Shown: positions 35,340 to 44,213, counted from the first letter of the stretch. The stretch is DNA of 64,000 bases from an uncultured Parabacteroides sp. (GCA_944325355.1 CALUZS010000004.1:62001-126000); one strand, 5' to 3'. Translations and numbers: made by a program. Notes: generated by a model not told the origin, from the letters alone.

Positions 35340-36560
35340 TTACAAATTTTTTACGATAAGAGTTGAATTGGTTCCTCCGAATCCGAACGAATTGGATAGG
35401 AACATATCGAAATGTGCTTCTTTTGTCTCCGGATAGATATTCAGACGGGCAGAATCGTCATCCGGGTTTTCGAAGTTGATATTTCCCGCGATGAAGCCGT
35501 TTTTCATCATCAGTATCGAATATATCAGTTCGCTTGCTCCTGCCATCCACATTTCATGTCCGGTCTGGCTTTTGGTTGAGGTGACAGGTACCTTGTAATC
35601 ACCGAATATCTGGGCGATGGCTTGCGCTTCGCGGCTGTCGCCGATGCGTGTGGATGTGGCGTGGGCATTGACATAGCCAATTTGTGCGGGTGTGATGTTC
35701 CCGTTTTTCAGGCAGAGTTCCAACGACCGTGCCGGACCTTGCACATTCGGTGTGGAGATGTGGTCGCCGTTTCCGGAGAATCCCCAGCTGACAATTTCCG
35801 CAAGGATAGGAGCGTTACGCTTTACGGCGTGTTCGTAACTCTCTAATATCAAGGTTGCCGCACCTCCTCCTGGAACTAATCCGTCACGGTCGCGGTCGAA
35901 CGGTCGGCTCGCTTTCGTTGGTTCGCTTTCCCGTGTGGAGAAAGATTGTATGCCGTCGAATGCGGCCACACTGTATAAATTATTTTCTTGTGCTCCGCCG
36001 CAGATGATGCAATCCTGCAATCCATCGCGTATCAGCAAGTAAGACAGACCTACGGAGTGGGAGCTTGAGGCACAAGCCGCGGAAGCTGTCAGGTTGATGC
36101 CGCGAAGTTTGAACAGGCAGGCAAGGTTCATCGTGACGGTAGAGTTCATCGATTGGAAAATGGCACCGCTGCCGCATGCCGCTGTATCTTTAAATTCGCG
36201 GAAACGGTCAAGTGCGTTCATTGTAGCTTCGGCAACGGAGTCGTTACCATAGATGATGCCTATTTCATGTTGATCGATATATTCTTGGTCCATTCTCGCA
36301 TTTTCCAATGCAGATCGCGTAGCCATGTAAGCGTATTGGGCTTCTTCCGGCATGAATTGTCTCAAATTTCGGGAAACGAACGGTTTCAAGTTCGGGGTTT
36401 CTATTTGAGTGCATAAAGCTGAACGGAATCCGAGTTCTTTGCGTTCTTGACTGAAAATGACACCGCTTTTCCCATTGTAAAGAGAATCGCGCACTTCTTC
36501 TAAGGTGTTCCCCAGACAAGACCATATTCCCATCCCAGTGATTACAACTCTTTTATTCAT
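35340..36560 (-). CDS. Beta-ketoacyl-ACP synthase (KAS II/FabF-like)
   Basis: 406 residues. The thiolase-fold active site is complete: nucleophile Cys163 in TASAACASSSHSVG, His300 in NAHATSTRIGD and His335 in TGHEMWMAGASE, ending SFGFGGTNSTLIV. It condenses malonyl-ACP with a growing acyl-ACP. It is the only ketosynthase in the cluster; there is no chain-length-factor partner next to it. A primary-metabolism FabF is normally located beside acpP and fabG homologues elsewhere, so this looks like a specialised copy. Confidence 0.92.
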   Translation of the reverse strand: MNKRVVITGMGIWSCLGNTLEEVRDSLYNGKSGVIFSQERKELGFRSALCTQIETPNLKPFVSRNLRQFMPEEAQYAYMATRSALENARMDQEYIDQHEIGIIYGNDSVAEATMNALDRFREFKDTAACGSGAIFQSMNSTVTMNLACLFKLRGINLTASAACASSSHSVGLSYLLIRDGLQDCIICGGAQENNLYSVAAFDGIQSFSTRESEPTKASRPFDRDRDGLVPGGGAATLILESYEHAVKRNAPILAEIVSWGFSGNGDHISTPNVQGPARSLELCLKNGNITPAQIGYVNAHATSTRIGDSREAQAIAQIFGDYKVPVTSTKSQTGHEMWMAGASELIYSILMMKNGFIAGNINFENPDDDSARLNIYPETKEAHFDMFLSNSFGFGGTNSTLIVKNL

Positions 36561-36591
36561 ATTATAATATAAATATTAGTTAGTTTGATAT

Positions 36592-37725
36592 TTACAAATC
36601 CTTTTTATAGCATCTTCTCCGCTTGGTAAGTGTCGGATTGAGAGGTTTCCATTGGTTCAGTTCCCTGACGTTGGTCTCCAGCTGCGGACCTGTTTCCGCC
36701 CATTTGAAATGATTTTTGTTATAAATAGGAATAAGGTCGTTGAAAATCATCGCATTCACGCCTAATCCTTGGTAATCGGGATGTATCCCGATCAGCATCA
36801 TTTCAACTTTGTCCTCTTTTTTCCATTTTATCGCACGGAGCAGGTGGTACCATCCGAAAGGAAACAGTTTGCCTTTGCTCTTTTGAAGGGCATGCGAGAA
36901 ACTTCCCATCGTAATGGCAACGCCTACGATTTCTCCTGCATCGTTTTCAATGACGGGCAAGAGCTGTTTATCGATGAAAGGAAGATAACGGTTGATGTAT
37001 AAATCGATTTGCCGGTCGGAAAGTTCCGTGTATCCGAAAAGTGGTGTGTATGCTTTGTTTAACAGGTGGAATACCTTTTTCCCATATCCACGTTTGTAAA
37101 TGTCGGCATTTGTCAGTTTCCGTACATGCAAGCCGAACATCTCTTCCGACAGGTGTGCTACCCGTGCATATTTGGAGGGTATCTCTTTGGGAACCTCTAT
37201 GCGGATTTGTACCCAATCCACTTCTTTCTTATAACCTAACATTTCCAAATGCTTGGGATAGTACGGAGGGTTGTATATCGTAATCATCGAGCCTATTTGG
37301 TCGAAATCTTCGATAAGCATTCCCTCTTTGTCGAAATCGAATATGCCCATCGGTCCCTGTATGCTATCCATTCCGTGTTCTTTACCCCACTGTTCTACTG
37401 TACTTAGAAGTGCGGTGGAGACTTTTGGGTCATCGGTAAATTCGATGAATCCAAAACGGACAGTTTTAGTGTTCCATTTTTTATTGGCACGATGGTTGAT
37501 GATTCCGGCAATCCTTCCTACCGGCTTATTCTCTTCATCGTAAGCGATGAATGCTTGGATATTGCATTGTTCCAAAGCTACGTTCTTCGGGTTGAATGTG
37601 TCTTTGACATCCATTTCCAAATCCGGAATATAGTAAGGAGAATCCGAATAAATCAGATTCGGCAATTTCACGAAATCGTTCATTTCGTGCGCTGTTTCGA
37701 CTTTTTTTACCGTTACTTTTTCCAT
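36592..37725 (-). CDS. YghO-like GNAT-superfamily acyltransferase
   Basis: 377 residues, larger than a single GNAT domain. Features are LPNLIYSDSPYYIPDLEMD near the N-terminus, GRIAGIINHRAN, RFGFIEFTDD, GPMGIFDFDKEGMLIEDFD, and a C-terminal GNAT-like core MMLIGIHPDYQGLGVNAMIF with the Q-x-x-G-x-G/A acyl-CoA loop. It belongs to the YghO-type family, for which an N-acyltransferase role (including, as I recall, in bacterial ceramide synthesis) has been proposed. As the first gene before the ketosynthase and ACP, it may move the finished acyl chain onto an amine. That is inference. Confidence 0.65.
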   Translation of the reverse strand: MEKVTVKKVETAHEMNDFVKLPNLIYSDSPYYIPDLEMDVKDTFNPKNVALEQCNIQAFIAYDEENKPVGRIAGIINHRANKKWNTKTVRFGFIEFTDDPKVSTALLSTVEQWGKEHGMDSIQGPMGIFDFDKEGMLIEDFDQIGSMITIYNPPYYPKHLEMLGYKKEVDWVQIRIEVPKEIPSKYARVAHLSEEMFGLHVRKLTNADIYKRGYGKKVFHLLNKAYTPLFGYTELSDRQIDLYINRYLPFIDKQLLPVIENDAGEIVGVAITMGSFSHALQKSKGKLFPFGWYHLLRAIKWKKEDKVEMMLIGIHPDYQGLGVNAMIFNDLIPIYNKNHFKWAETGPQLETNVRELNQWKPLNPTLTKRRRCYKKDL

Positions 37726-37732
37726 ATCGCTG

Positions 37733-37740
37733 CAAAAATA
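37733..37740 (-). promoter_or_regulatory. -7 box for the acyl cluster
   Basis: The minus strand reads TATTTTTG, TAnnTTTG consensus, 8 bp upstream of the ATG at 37725, so the mRNA would have a leader of only a few bases. No -33 partner seen. Confidence 0.4.
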
Positions 37741-37854
37741 AAAAAGATTTGTTCTTTTCGGGGGGAGATTAGATTTATAGACTAATATTCATAACAAATG
37801 GAATGATTTGGTCGTAAATAAGCCTTTCTCTTCCTTGTTTGTCCTCGTTTTTGT

Positions 37855-37973
37855 CGATTTTTTTGATTCATAGTTAATCAAAAATCGAATATATGGCAGA
37901 GAATAATAATATCCGCGTAATATGTTCAGAGCAACTTCTTTTATTTCCATAGAATGTCGTTATTTATAACGAC
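37855..37973. other. Inverted-repeat-rich spacer with a short possible transposase-like fragment
   Basis: The 386-bp gap 37726-38111 contains no full gene. CGATTTTTTTGATT (37855) pairs with AATCAAAAATCG (37876-37887) with a 2-nt bulge; a second hairpin GTCGTTA/TAACGAC (37956-37962, 37967-37973) has a TTTA loop. Between them a 19-codon frame (37893-37952) starts MAENNN and ends LLLFP; the ...QLLLFP ending is reminiscent of the start of some IS transposases but is too short to claim. A further structured repeat lies at 38025-38088. Confidence 0.3.
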
Positions 37974-38024
37974 GTAAAAATAGAATAGTGAGTTTGTGGA
38001 AACATTGTAGTTGTTGCATATTAG

Positions 38025-38088
38025 ATTGCCGGGGAAATTCCTTTTGTCTCTGGTTTTGTAGGTTCGGACCAGATGTTTCCCCGGCAAT
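38025..38088. repeat. Nested inverted repeat after the phosphoesterase gene
   Basis: ATTGCCGGGGAAA (38025-38037) pairs perfectly over 13 bp with TTTCCCCGGCAAT (38076-38088), and inside it TCTGGT/ACCAGA forms a second stem. It lies 24 bp past the phosphoesterase stop on that gene's strand, where a terminator would be, but no T tract follows on either strand. Confidence 0.55.
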
Positions 38089-38111
38089 ATTGTTCTTTTA
38101 CAAGTCTGGCG

Positions 38112-38957
38112 CTATAATTTGATGTCCGTCGGGATTTTGTCCAATTCGACAAATTCCGATTCGATGTGGTCGGGATAAACTTTCACAATCCGCAGACCGC
38201 TTTTCGTGTTTTCTCCGATAGGGAAACCGACGGCACCTGTCCCTACGGCATGGAAATTCTTGTATGTCCCTTCTGATGGGTAGTGCAAATGGCCGGAGAA
38301 CATATGGCTTACTCCGTATCTGTCGAAAATGTCCAGATAAAGGCTTCGCATCGCTATTGGAATGTTTTGGTATTTGTCTGGTTCTTCGAAGTCCTTTTCA
38401 AAAAGCGGATAATGTCCGAATACAATCCGGTGGTTACACTGTTTGGCATTTTCCAATATATGTTGCAACCATATTCGCTGTTGCCATTCGCGTGGTCGGT
38501 TGTCGCCGTACAGTACTTGTGTGTTTATGCCAATGAAACAGCAATTGTATATGGTAAAAGAGAAGCAGTCGTATCCGTATCGCTCGAGGTACAGTTTAAC
38601 GTTTTCCTCTTTCGCTTCATTTCCCAAATCGTGGTTGCCAGGCAACTGGTAAACAGGGATGTCTTTACGGATTTTCTCTTTTAACCGTTGGTATTCCGCC
38701 AACTGTTGTTTGTCTGTGAGATTTTCAACCAAATCACCGGTTATCACGATAAACGCAGGGGACAGTTTGTTTATGGCCGCAATCGCTTTCTCCATGTTGG
38801 CTGTTTCTTTGGCGAAACCAGATCCTTTTTCGATGGCGGCGTACATGCCGAACTGGGGATCGCTCATCTGGATGAAATAGAAAGGTCTCTCTTCAGCTTT
38901 AAGAGCCGGAGCCAGGCATGTTAACAGGATAATTAGTAAACTTTTTATATGAATCAT
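38112..38957 (-). CDS. Secreted calcineurin-like metallophosphoesterase
   Basis: 281 residues. A signal peptide (SLLIILLTCLAPALKA) precedes the catalytic domain with the five metal-site blocks: SDPQFGMY, ITGDLVEN, PGNHDLGN, FGHYPLF and SGHLHYP. The dimetal hydrolase fold resembles the CPPED1-like group; the substrate (phosphoprotein, nucleotide or phospholipid) is not evident. It begins 28 bp after the rseP stop, so it may be the last gene of the murA-rseP operon. Confidence 0.88.
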   Translation of the reverse strand: MIHIKSLLIILLTCLAPALKAEERPFYFIQMSDPQFGMYAAIEKGSGFAKETANMEKAIAAINKLSPAFIVITGDLVENLTDKQQLAEYQRLKEKIRKDIPVYQLPGNHDLGNEAKEENVKLYLERYGYDCFSFTIYNCCFIGINTQVLYGDNRPREWQQRIWLQHILENAKQCNHRIVFGHYPLFEKDFEEPDKYQNIPIAMRSLYLDIFDRYGVSHMFSGHLHYPSEGTYKNFHAVGTGAVGFPIGENTKSGLRIVKVYPDHIESEFVELDKIPTDIKL

Positions 38958-38985
38958 AATACGGGAAATTTAATTTGTAATCATG

Positions 38986-40317
38986 TTATTTTATAAAAAA
39001 GCGGTACAAGTCGTTCCCGTTTGCGTAAATCAGCAGGGCGAACAGAATGGTCATACCGACAATCTGTGCATATTCGAGGAATTTGTCGCTGGGTTTCCTC
39101 CGTGTAATTATCTCGTAAAGTGTAAACATTACGTGTCCTCCGTCAAGCGCCGGGATAGGGAGGATATTCATGAAGCCGAGTATGATGGATAAAAATGCTG
39201 TCATTGTCCAAAAACTTTGCCAATCCCATTCTGCCGGGAACAGATTGCCTATCGCACCAAATCCACCGAGTGTGGAAGCTCCTTCTTTGGTGAATACGTA
39301 TTTCATGTCATTGACATAGCCCTTTAGGGTGTTTATCCCTTTTGTGATACCAGCGGGGAATGAAGCAAAGAAACTGTATTCTATATGTTCTGTCTGGTAT
39401 ATTTTGTCCGCTCCAAGCTTGATGAAGATTCCGATTTGTGCAGCGGTATCGGTGTGCAGGGCAAACGAACGGATTTCATTTCCGCGTTTTACGTCGATGC
39501 TAATGTCTGCGTCACGATATTTGGCAAGTTCATTAAAACTTTCCTCTAACGTTGGCGTTGATGTGCCGTTGATGGCGACAATCGTATCACCGGGTAATAT
39601 ACCGGCGGCTTTTGCAATGGGAAGCTCTTCACGTAGGTTTTCTACGATCATCGGATAACGTTCCGGAGATGCAAATCCGTTTCCGCTGCGAATCATTCGC
39701 TGCATGATGTCGTCCGGGATAGGGATGATAATCTCTTGACCGTCGCGGATGACTGTTGCGTTTTCTGCATTGAAAACTTTTCGTATCGCGTCTGAATTGA
39801 AGCGTTCGAGCACCTCTTCATCCGCCTTATAGAGGATGTCTCCATCTTGGAATCCGATTTCTTTGGCCACATCGCTGTAATACATTCCCATCTTCATGTT
39901 TTTCAGCGGCAGGTAGGAATCGCCCCAGGCATATAAAGTCATTGAGTAAATAAACAGAGCCAACAGGAAATTAAACAAGACGCCGCCCACCATGATAAGC
40001 AGGCGTTGCCCCGCCGGTTTCGAACGGAATTCGTAAGGCTTGGGAGGTTGTGCCATTTGTTCTTTATCCATGCTCTCGTCAATCATTCCCGATATTTTGC
40101 AGTATCCGCCTAAAGGTAACCAACCGATACCATATTCGGTATCGCTGTTTTTCGGTTTGAATTTGAAAAGCGAGAACCAAGGGTCAAAGAACAGGTAGAA
40201 TTTCTCTACCCTAACCTTGAATATTCGGGCAAAAATGAAATGTCCGAACTCGTGTACAATTACAAGTATTGAAAAACTTAATATCAGTTGTAGTGCTTTA
40301 ACCAAAAATGTTTCCAT
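38986..40317 (-). CDS. rseP: Site-2 intramembrane metalloprotease
   Basis: 443 residues. The zinc motif HEFGH lies in the first membrane helix (His22, Glu23, His26), and the third ligand in IPALDGGHVMF near the C-terminus. Two PDZ-type segments sit between (about 120-205 and 215-290, with GILPGDTIVAINGT in the second). Membrane helices flank them. It cuts anti-sigma or signal peptides within the inner membrane. Position after dxr is the standard Bacteroidales order. Confidence 0.94.
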   Translation of the reverse strand: METFLVKALQLILSFSILVIVHEFGHFIFARIFKVRVEKFYLFFDPWFSLFKFKPKNSDTEYGIGWLPLGGYCKISGMIDESMDKEQMAQPPKPYEFRSKPAGQRLLIMVGGVLFNFLLALFIYSMTLYAWGDSYLPLKNMKMGMYYSDVAKEIGFQDGDILYKADEEVLERFNSDAIRKVFNAENATVIRDGQEIIIPIPDDIMQRMIRSGNGFASPERYPMIVENLREELPIAKAAGILPGDTIVAINGTSTPTLEESFNELAKYRDADISIDVKRGNEIRSFALHTDTAAQIGIFIKLGADKIYQTEHIEYSFFASFPAGITKGINTLKGYVNDMKYVFTKEGASTLGGFGAIGNLFPAEWDWQSFWTMTAFLSIILGFMNILPIPALDGGHVMFTLYEIITRRKPSDKFLEYAQIVGMTILFALLIYANGNDLYRFFIK

Positions 40318-40347
40318 CTCTTTTTTACAGTCTAAGTTTGATTTAAC

Positions 40348-41496
40348 CTATAATAATTCTGTTGCGATGCGGCGGGCTTCAGTGTCGGTGGCGACATAAT
40401 CTTCATACGATGGTTTTTGTATGAAGTTTGCTGCTTGCATCGTTTTTTCTATCACATCACTCATTTGCAGAAATCCGATTCTGTCTTGCAAGAAGGCGGC
40501 AACTACAATTTCATTAGCTGCATTCAGGATGCAGGGCATGTTTCCTCCGGTTTTTACGGCATCGAAGGCGTATGCCAGATTCCTGAAACGTTCCATGTCA
40601 GGTTCTTCGAATGTCAATGTCGGATATTTTGCGAAATCGAGACGCGGTGCCATGCTTTTCATCCGTTTAGGGAATGAAAAGGCGTATGCGATTGGTAATT
40701 TCATGTCGGGAGTTCCCATTTGCGCGATAATTGCCCCATCCTCGAACTGAACCATCGAATGAATGATTGATTGGGGGTGCACTACTATTTGGATTTGTTC
40801 CGGAGTCACACCAAACAGCCACTTCGCTTCAATCATTTCAAAGCCTTTGTTTATCATTGAAGCTGAATCAATCGTGATTTTTGCGCCCATGCTCCAATTC
40901 GGATGTTTCAATGCCTGCTCTTTTGTGACGGAGACAAGTTCCTTTAGCGGAGTAGTTCGGAAAGGGCCACCCGAAGCCGTCAACAGGATTTTCTCCACGG
41001 GGTTGTCATAGCTTCCTGCCAAACATTGGAATATTGCCGAGTGTTCGGAATCGACTGGCAGGATGGGTACATCATATTTCTTAGCCAAATCCATAATTAG
41101 TTCTCCGGCTACCACCAATGTCTCTTTGTTGGCTAGAGCGATAGCTTTCCCTGCTTTGATGGCTGCAATCGTAGGCTTCAAACCTGCATAGCCCACCATT
41201 GCTGTTAGTACCATGTCAATGGGGGAGGATTGCACAACCTGGGCAATCGCATCGGAACCTGCCCATACTTTAATTGGGAGATCTTCCAATGCTTCTTTTA
41301 ATTCCGGGTATTTCTGCTCATTGGCTATTACAACAACTTCAGGCATGAAGCGACGTGCCTGATTTATCAGTAACTCCACTTGATTGTTTGCTGTAAGGGC
41401 GTATACTTCAAATAAATCGGAATGCTCTTTTACAACTTCCAATGCTTGTGTTCCGATAGATCCTGTAGAACCTAAAATTGCCAATTGCCTTTTCAT
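40348..41496 (-). CDS. dxr: 1-deoxy-D-xylulose-5-phosphate reductoisomerase
   Basis: 382 residues. NADPH-binding ILGSTGSIGTQALEVV, KIVLANKETLVVAGEL-like region (IALANKETLVVAGEL), DSEHSAIFQCL with the metal and substrate ligands, and TASGGPFRTTP all match IspC/Dxr. It makes 2-C-methylerythritol-4-phosphate in isoprenoid synthesis, the target of fosmidomycin. It follows the M23 gene by 4 bp and precedes rseP by 30 bp. Confidence 0.97.
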   Translation of the reverse strand: MKRQLAILGSTGSIGTQALEVVKEHSDLFEVYALTANNQVELLINQARRFMPEVVVIANEQKYPELKEALEDLPIKVWAGSDAIAQVVQSSPIDMVLTAMVGYAGLKPTIAAIKAGKAIALANKETLVVAGELIMDLAKKYDVPILPVDSEHSAIFQCLAGSYDNPVEKILLTASGGPFRTTPLKELVSVTKEQALKHPNWSMGAKITIDSASMINKGFEMIEAKWLFGVTPEQIQIVVHPQSIIHSMVQFEDGAIIAQMGTPDMKLPIAYAFSFPKRMKSMAPRLDFAKYPTLTFEEPDMERFRNLAYAFDAVKTGGNMPCILNAANEIVVAAFLQDRIGFLQMSDVIEKTMQAANFIQKPSYEDYVATDTEARRIATELL

Positions 41497-41500
41497 ATGA

Positions 41501-42373
41501 TTAAAAATCTATATAATCTTCCGGATTAACCGATTTCCCTTTATACCATAATTCGAAATGCAGGTGCGGACCTGTTGACATTTTTCCTGTATTTCCTAAT
41601 AATGCGATGGCTTCACCTGCACTCACTTTGTCGCCGACGGTCTTTAATAAGGAGTCGTTGTGCTTGTAAATCGAAACGAATCCGTTCCGGTGTTGTATGG
41701 AGATGACGTTCCCGAAATTGGAATCATAGCCGGTGAAAATGACAACGCCGTCTAATGTAGACATGACACTGCTTTTTGAAGCAGCGACCAAATCGATTCC
41801 GTAATGCTTCATCCGTGCATCATAACTGTTGGTAATGATACCGTTGATAGGTTTGTAAAAGAATTGCCCATCTGATGGAACCGCATCCGGTGTCAGGACA
41901 GTGAGGTTGTATTTTTCTTCCTCTTCAAACTCTTTGATAAAAGCTTCCTCCTGTTCTCCTCTGGGAATGTCGTAACTCGCATCTGTCCGTGCCAAAGAAT
42001 CAATCTCCCGAATCGAATCAATGCTGATGTTGCCTGTTAGGATTTGTGCAACATTGTTTAAATATAGTGATTGTATTGCAACCATTCTTTCCAGAGAATC
42101 GGCTTTCAATGCATTTTGCATGATGTTTTTACGTACTTCAACATCCAAATATCCGGGAAGGTAGTTCCGGATAGGTGTCATGATGATGATGACAGAGGTT
42201 ACGATTATCAGGAACAAAGCGAAAAGGAGCAGTGTGACAAAAGCCGACAGCTGGGACAACCGGAATGACCAAACTTCGTCCAATGTGTTTTCATTGAAAA
42301 ACGACAGCTTGTATTTGAACCGTATCCGGTGCCAAAATGATTTTGTTTTTTTCCTTTTCTGCTTCTTTTTCAT
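41501..42373 (-). CDS. M23 peptidase-domain membrane protein (peptidoglycan endopeptidase-like)
   Basis: 290 residues: basic N-terminus, one membrane helix (about 40-65), a helical region, and an M23 domain from about 165 with KHYGIDLVA (His and Asp ligands), VSIYKHNDSLL and the HLHFELW zinc motif. It is anchored in the inner membrane with the catalytic domain in the periplasm. All metal ligands are present, so an active endopeptidase is possible. Its place between rimM and dxr is conserved in Bacteroidales. Confidence 0.9.
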   Translation of the reverse strand: MKKKQKRKKTKSFWHRIRFKYKLSFFNENTLDEVWSFRLSQLSAFVTLLLFALFLIIVTSVIIIMTPIRNYLPGYLDVEVRKNIMQNALKADSLERMVAIQSLYLNNVAQILTGNISIDSIREIDSLARTDASYDIPRGEQEEAFIKEFEEEEKYNLTVLTPDAVPSDGQFFYKPINGIITNSYDARMKHYGIDLVAASKSSVMSTLDGVVIFTGYDSNFGNVISIQHRNGFVSIYKHNDSLLKTVGDKVSAGEAIALLGNTGKMSTGPHLHFELWYKGKSVNPEDYIDF

Positions 42374-42383
42374 ACAATGTGTT

Positions 42384-42905
42384 TTATAGCTCCATTAATC
42401 CTTCCGGTATTTTTACCGTTAACTGCATATCTTCCACATTGAGGTCTATGATAAATTCTTCGGCAACAGGAAGCAGCAGTTCCTTTCCTTGGTGGTCGAT
42501 GTTTAAGAGGATGTTCATTGTAGAGTCGTCCACTGCCATGATTTTTCCGAGTTCTCCCAGTTGTGTGTCCTCAACGGTAAACCCGATCAGGTCTTTCCAA
42601 GAAAAATCTTCTTCCGCAAAGACATCGCTCAGCATCTCCGTGGGGACATATACATCCAGGTTGGTGAACCTCTTTGCATCGCTCTCTGTATTGATGTTTT
42701 CCAAAGAGAGCAAGATGACTTTGTCGTTTTTCCAGCGATAAGAATCTATGTAAAAAGGAACGAAAATGCCATCTATCGGACAGACGATATACGGCTCTTC
42801 GATATTGTCAAAAATATCGAATTCCGTTATCAGCGGCAATTCGCCTTTTGTTCCGTGCGGTTTACCGAATCGGCCAATCTTAGAGACGTTTTTTTCTGTA
42901 ATCAT
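42384..42905 (-). CDS. rimM: 16S rRNA processing protein RimM
   Basis: 173 residues. N-terminal RimM barrel with VSKIGRFGKPHGTKGELPL, C-terminal PRC-type barrel with FSWKDLIGFTVEDTQLGELG and ELLLPVAEEFIIDLNVE. It assists 30S head maturation. It starts 3 bp after the murA stop, within the envelope operon. Confidence 0.95.
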   Translation of the reverse strand: MITEKNVSKIGRFGKPHGTKGELPLITEFDIFDNIEEPYIVCPIDGIFVPFYIDSYRWKNDKVILLSLENINTESDAKRFTNLDVYVPTEMLSDVFAEEDFSWKDLIGFTVEDTQLGELGKIMAVDDSTMNILLNIDHQGKELLLPVAEEFIIDLNVEDMQLTVKIPEGLMEL

Positions 42906-42908
42906 GCT

Positions 42909-44213
42909 TTATAAACGTGTTATCCGGGCACCCAGTTGGTTCAGACGTTTGTCTATTTCCTGGTATCCCCGGTCTATTTGGTCTATATTATGGATAAAAC
43001 TTGTCCCTTCCGCACTCATTGCTGCTATCAACAGGGCTATGCCTGCCCGTATATCGGGTGAGACCATCGTACCGCCCCGAAGCTTGAACCGGTTACCTAA
43101 GCCGATGACTGTTGCGCGGTGCGGATCGCAAAGGATGATTTGTGCCCCCATGTCGATTAACTTGTCCACAAAAAAGAGACGGCTCTCAAACATCTTCTGA
43201 TGGATTAGCACGCTTCCTATGGCTTGTGTCGCGACAACCAAAAAGACGCTGAGCAAATCGGGTGTCAATCCCGGCCATGGAGCATCGGATATTGTCATTA
43301 TAGAACCATCGATGAACGTATCTATCTCATAAGAATCGTGCGGCGGGACGTGTATATCATCTCCTTGTTGTTCGACGGTAATCCCTAAACGTCTGAACGC
43401 GTCGGGGATGATTCCTAAATTTTCGTATCCGGTATTTTTAATGATGATGTCTGAGCCGGTCATGGCTGCCATACCGATGAAACTGCCCACTTCAATCATG
43501 TCCGGAAGAATGGTGTGTTCTGTCCCTTTTAATTCCTTGACTCCTTGGATTGTCAAAAGGTTTGAGCCGATGCCGCTGATTTGTGCGCCCATGCTGTTCA
43601 GCATTAGGGAGAGCTGTTGCACGTACGGCTCGCATGCCGCATTATATATGGTGGTTTTCCCTTCTGCAAGGACTGAAGCCATCAGAATGTTGGCTGTACC
43701 GGTCACGGATGCTTCGTCAAGCAGCATGTATGCACCTTTTAATCGTTCTGCAGTTATTTGGTAAAGCTGTTTTTCCGGATGATAGCAAAATTCAGCCCCC
43801 AGTTTTTGTATCCCGATAAAGTGGGTGTCCAAACGTCTCCTCCCGATTTTGTCTCCTCCGGGTTTCGGCATCAGAGCTTTGCCGAAACGGGCGACAAGGG
43901 GTCCGACGAGCATAACCGAACCACGTAATGATGCGCTTTTCTTCAGAAATTCATCTGTTTGCAGGTATTCCAAATCTACGTTGTCGGCTTGAAATGTATA
44001 AATGCCTTCTTTGGGATGTTCAACTTTGACCTGCATCTCCCGTAACAATTGGATTAAATTGTTAACGTCTAAGATATTCGGGACGTTATAGATGGTTACT
44101 TTTTCCGATGTCAACAATGTTGCGCAAATTATTTCCAGAGCCTCGTTTTTGGCACCTTGCGGAACGATTGTCCCCGATAACTTATGACCACCTTCTATAA
44201 CAAATGAACTCAT
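42909..44213 (-). CDS. murA: UDP-N-acetylglucosamine 1-carboxyvinyltransferase with Asp in place of the active Cys
   Basis: 434 residues, complete. KNEALEIICATLLT at the N-terminus and the catalytic loop PKPGGDKIGRRRLDTH. In Escherichia coli this loop has Cys115 (PGGCTIG), the residue fosfomycin alkylates; here codon GAC at 43851-43853 gives Asp121. Asp at this place is known in naturally fosfomycin-resistant MurA enzymes. It transfers enolpyruvate to UDP-GlcNAc, the first committed step in peptidoglycan synthesis. The start overlaps the DUF4290 stop by four bases (ATGA). Confidence 0.97.
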   Translation of the reverse strand: MSSFVIEGGHKLSGTIVPQGAKNEALEIICATLLTSEKVTIYNVPNILDVNNLIQLLREMQVKVEHPKEGIYTFQADNVDLEYLQTDEFLKKSASLRGSVMLVGPLVARFGKALMPKPGGDKIGRRRLDTHFIGIQKLGAEFCYHPEKQLYQITAERLKGAYMLLDEASVTGTANILMASVLAEGKTTIYNAACEPYVQQLSLMLNSMGAQISGIGSNLLTIQGVKELKGTEHTILPDMIEVGSFIGMAAMTGSDIIIKNTGYENLGIIPDAFRRLGITVEQQGDDIHVPPHDSYEIDTFIDGSIMTISDAPWPGLTPDLLSVFLVVATQAIGSVLIHQKMFESRLFFVDKLIDMGAQIILCDPHRATVIGLGNRFKLRGGTMVSPDIRAGIALLIAAMSAEGTSFIHNIDQIDRGYQEIDKRLNQLGARITRL

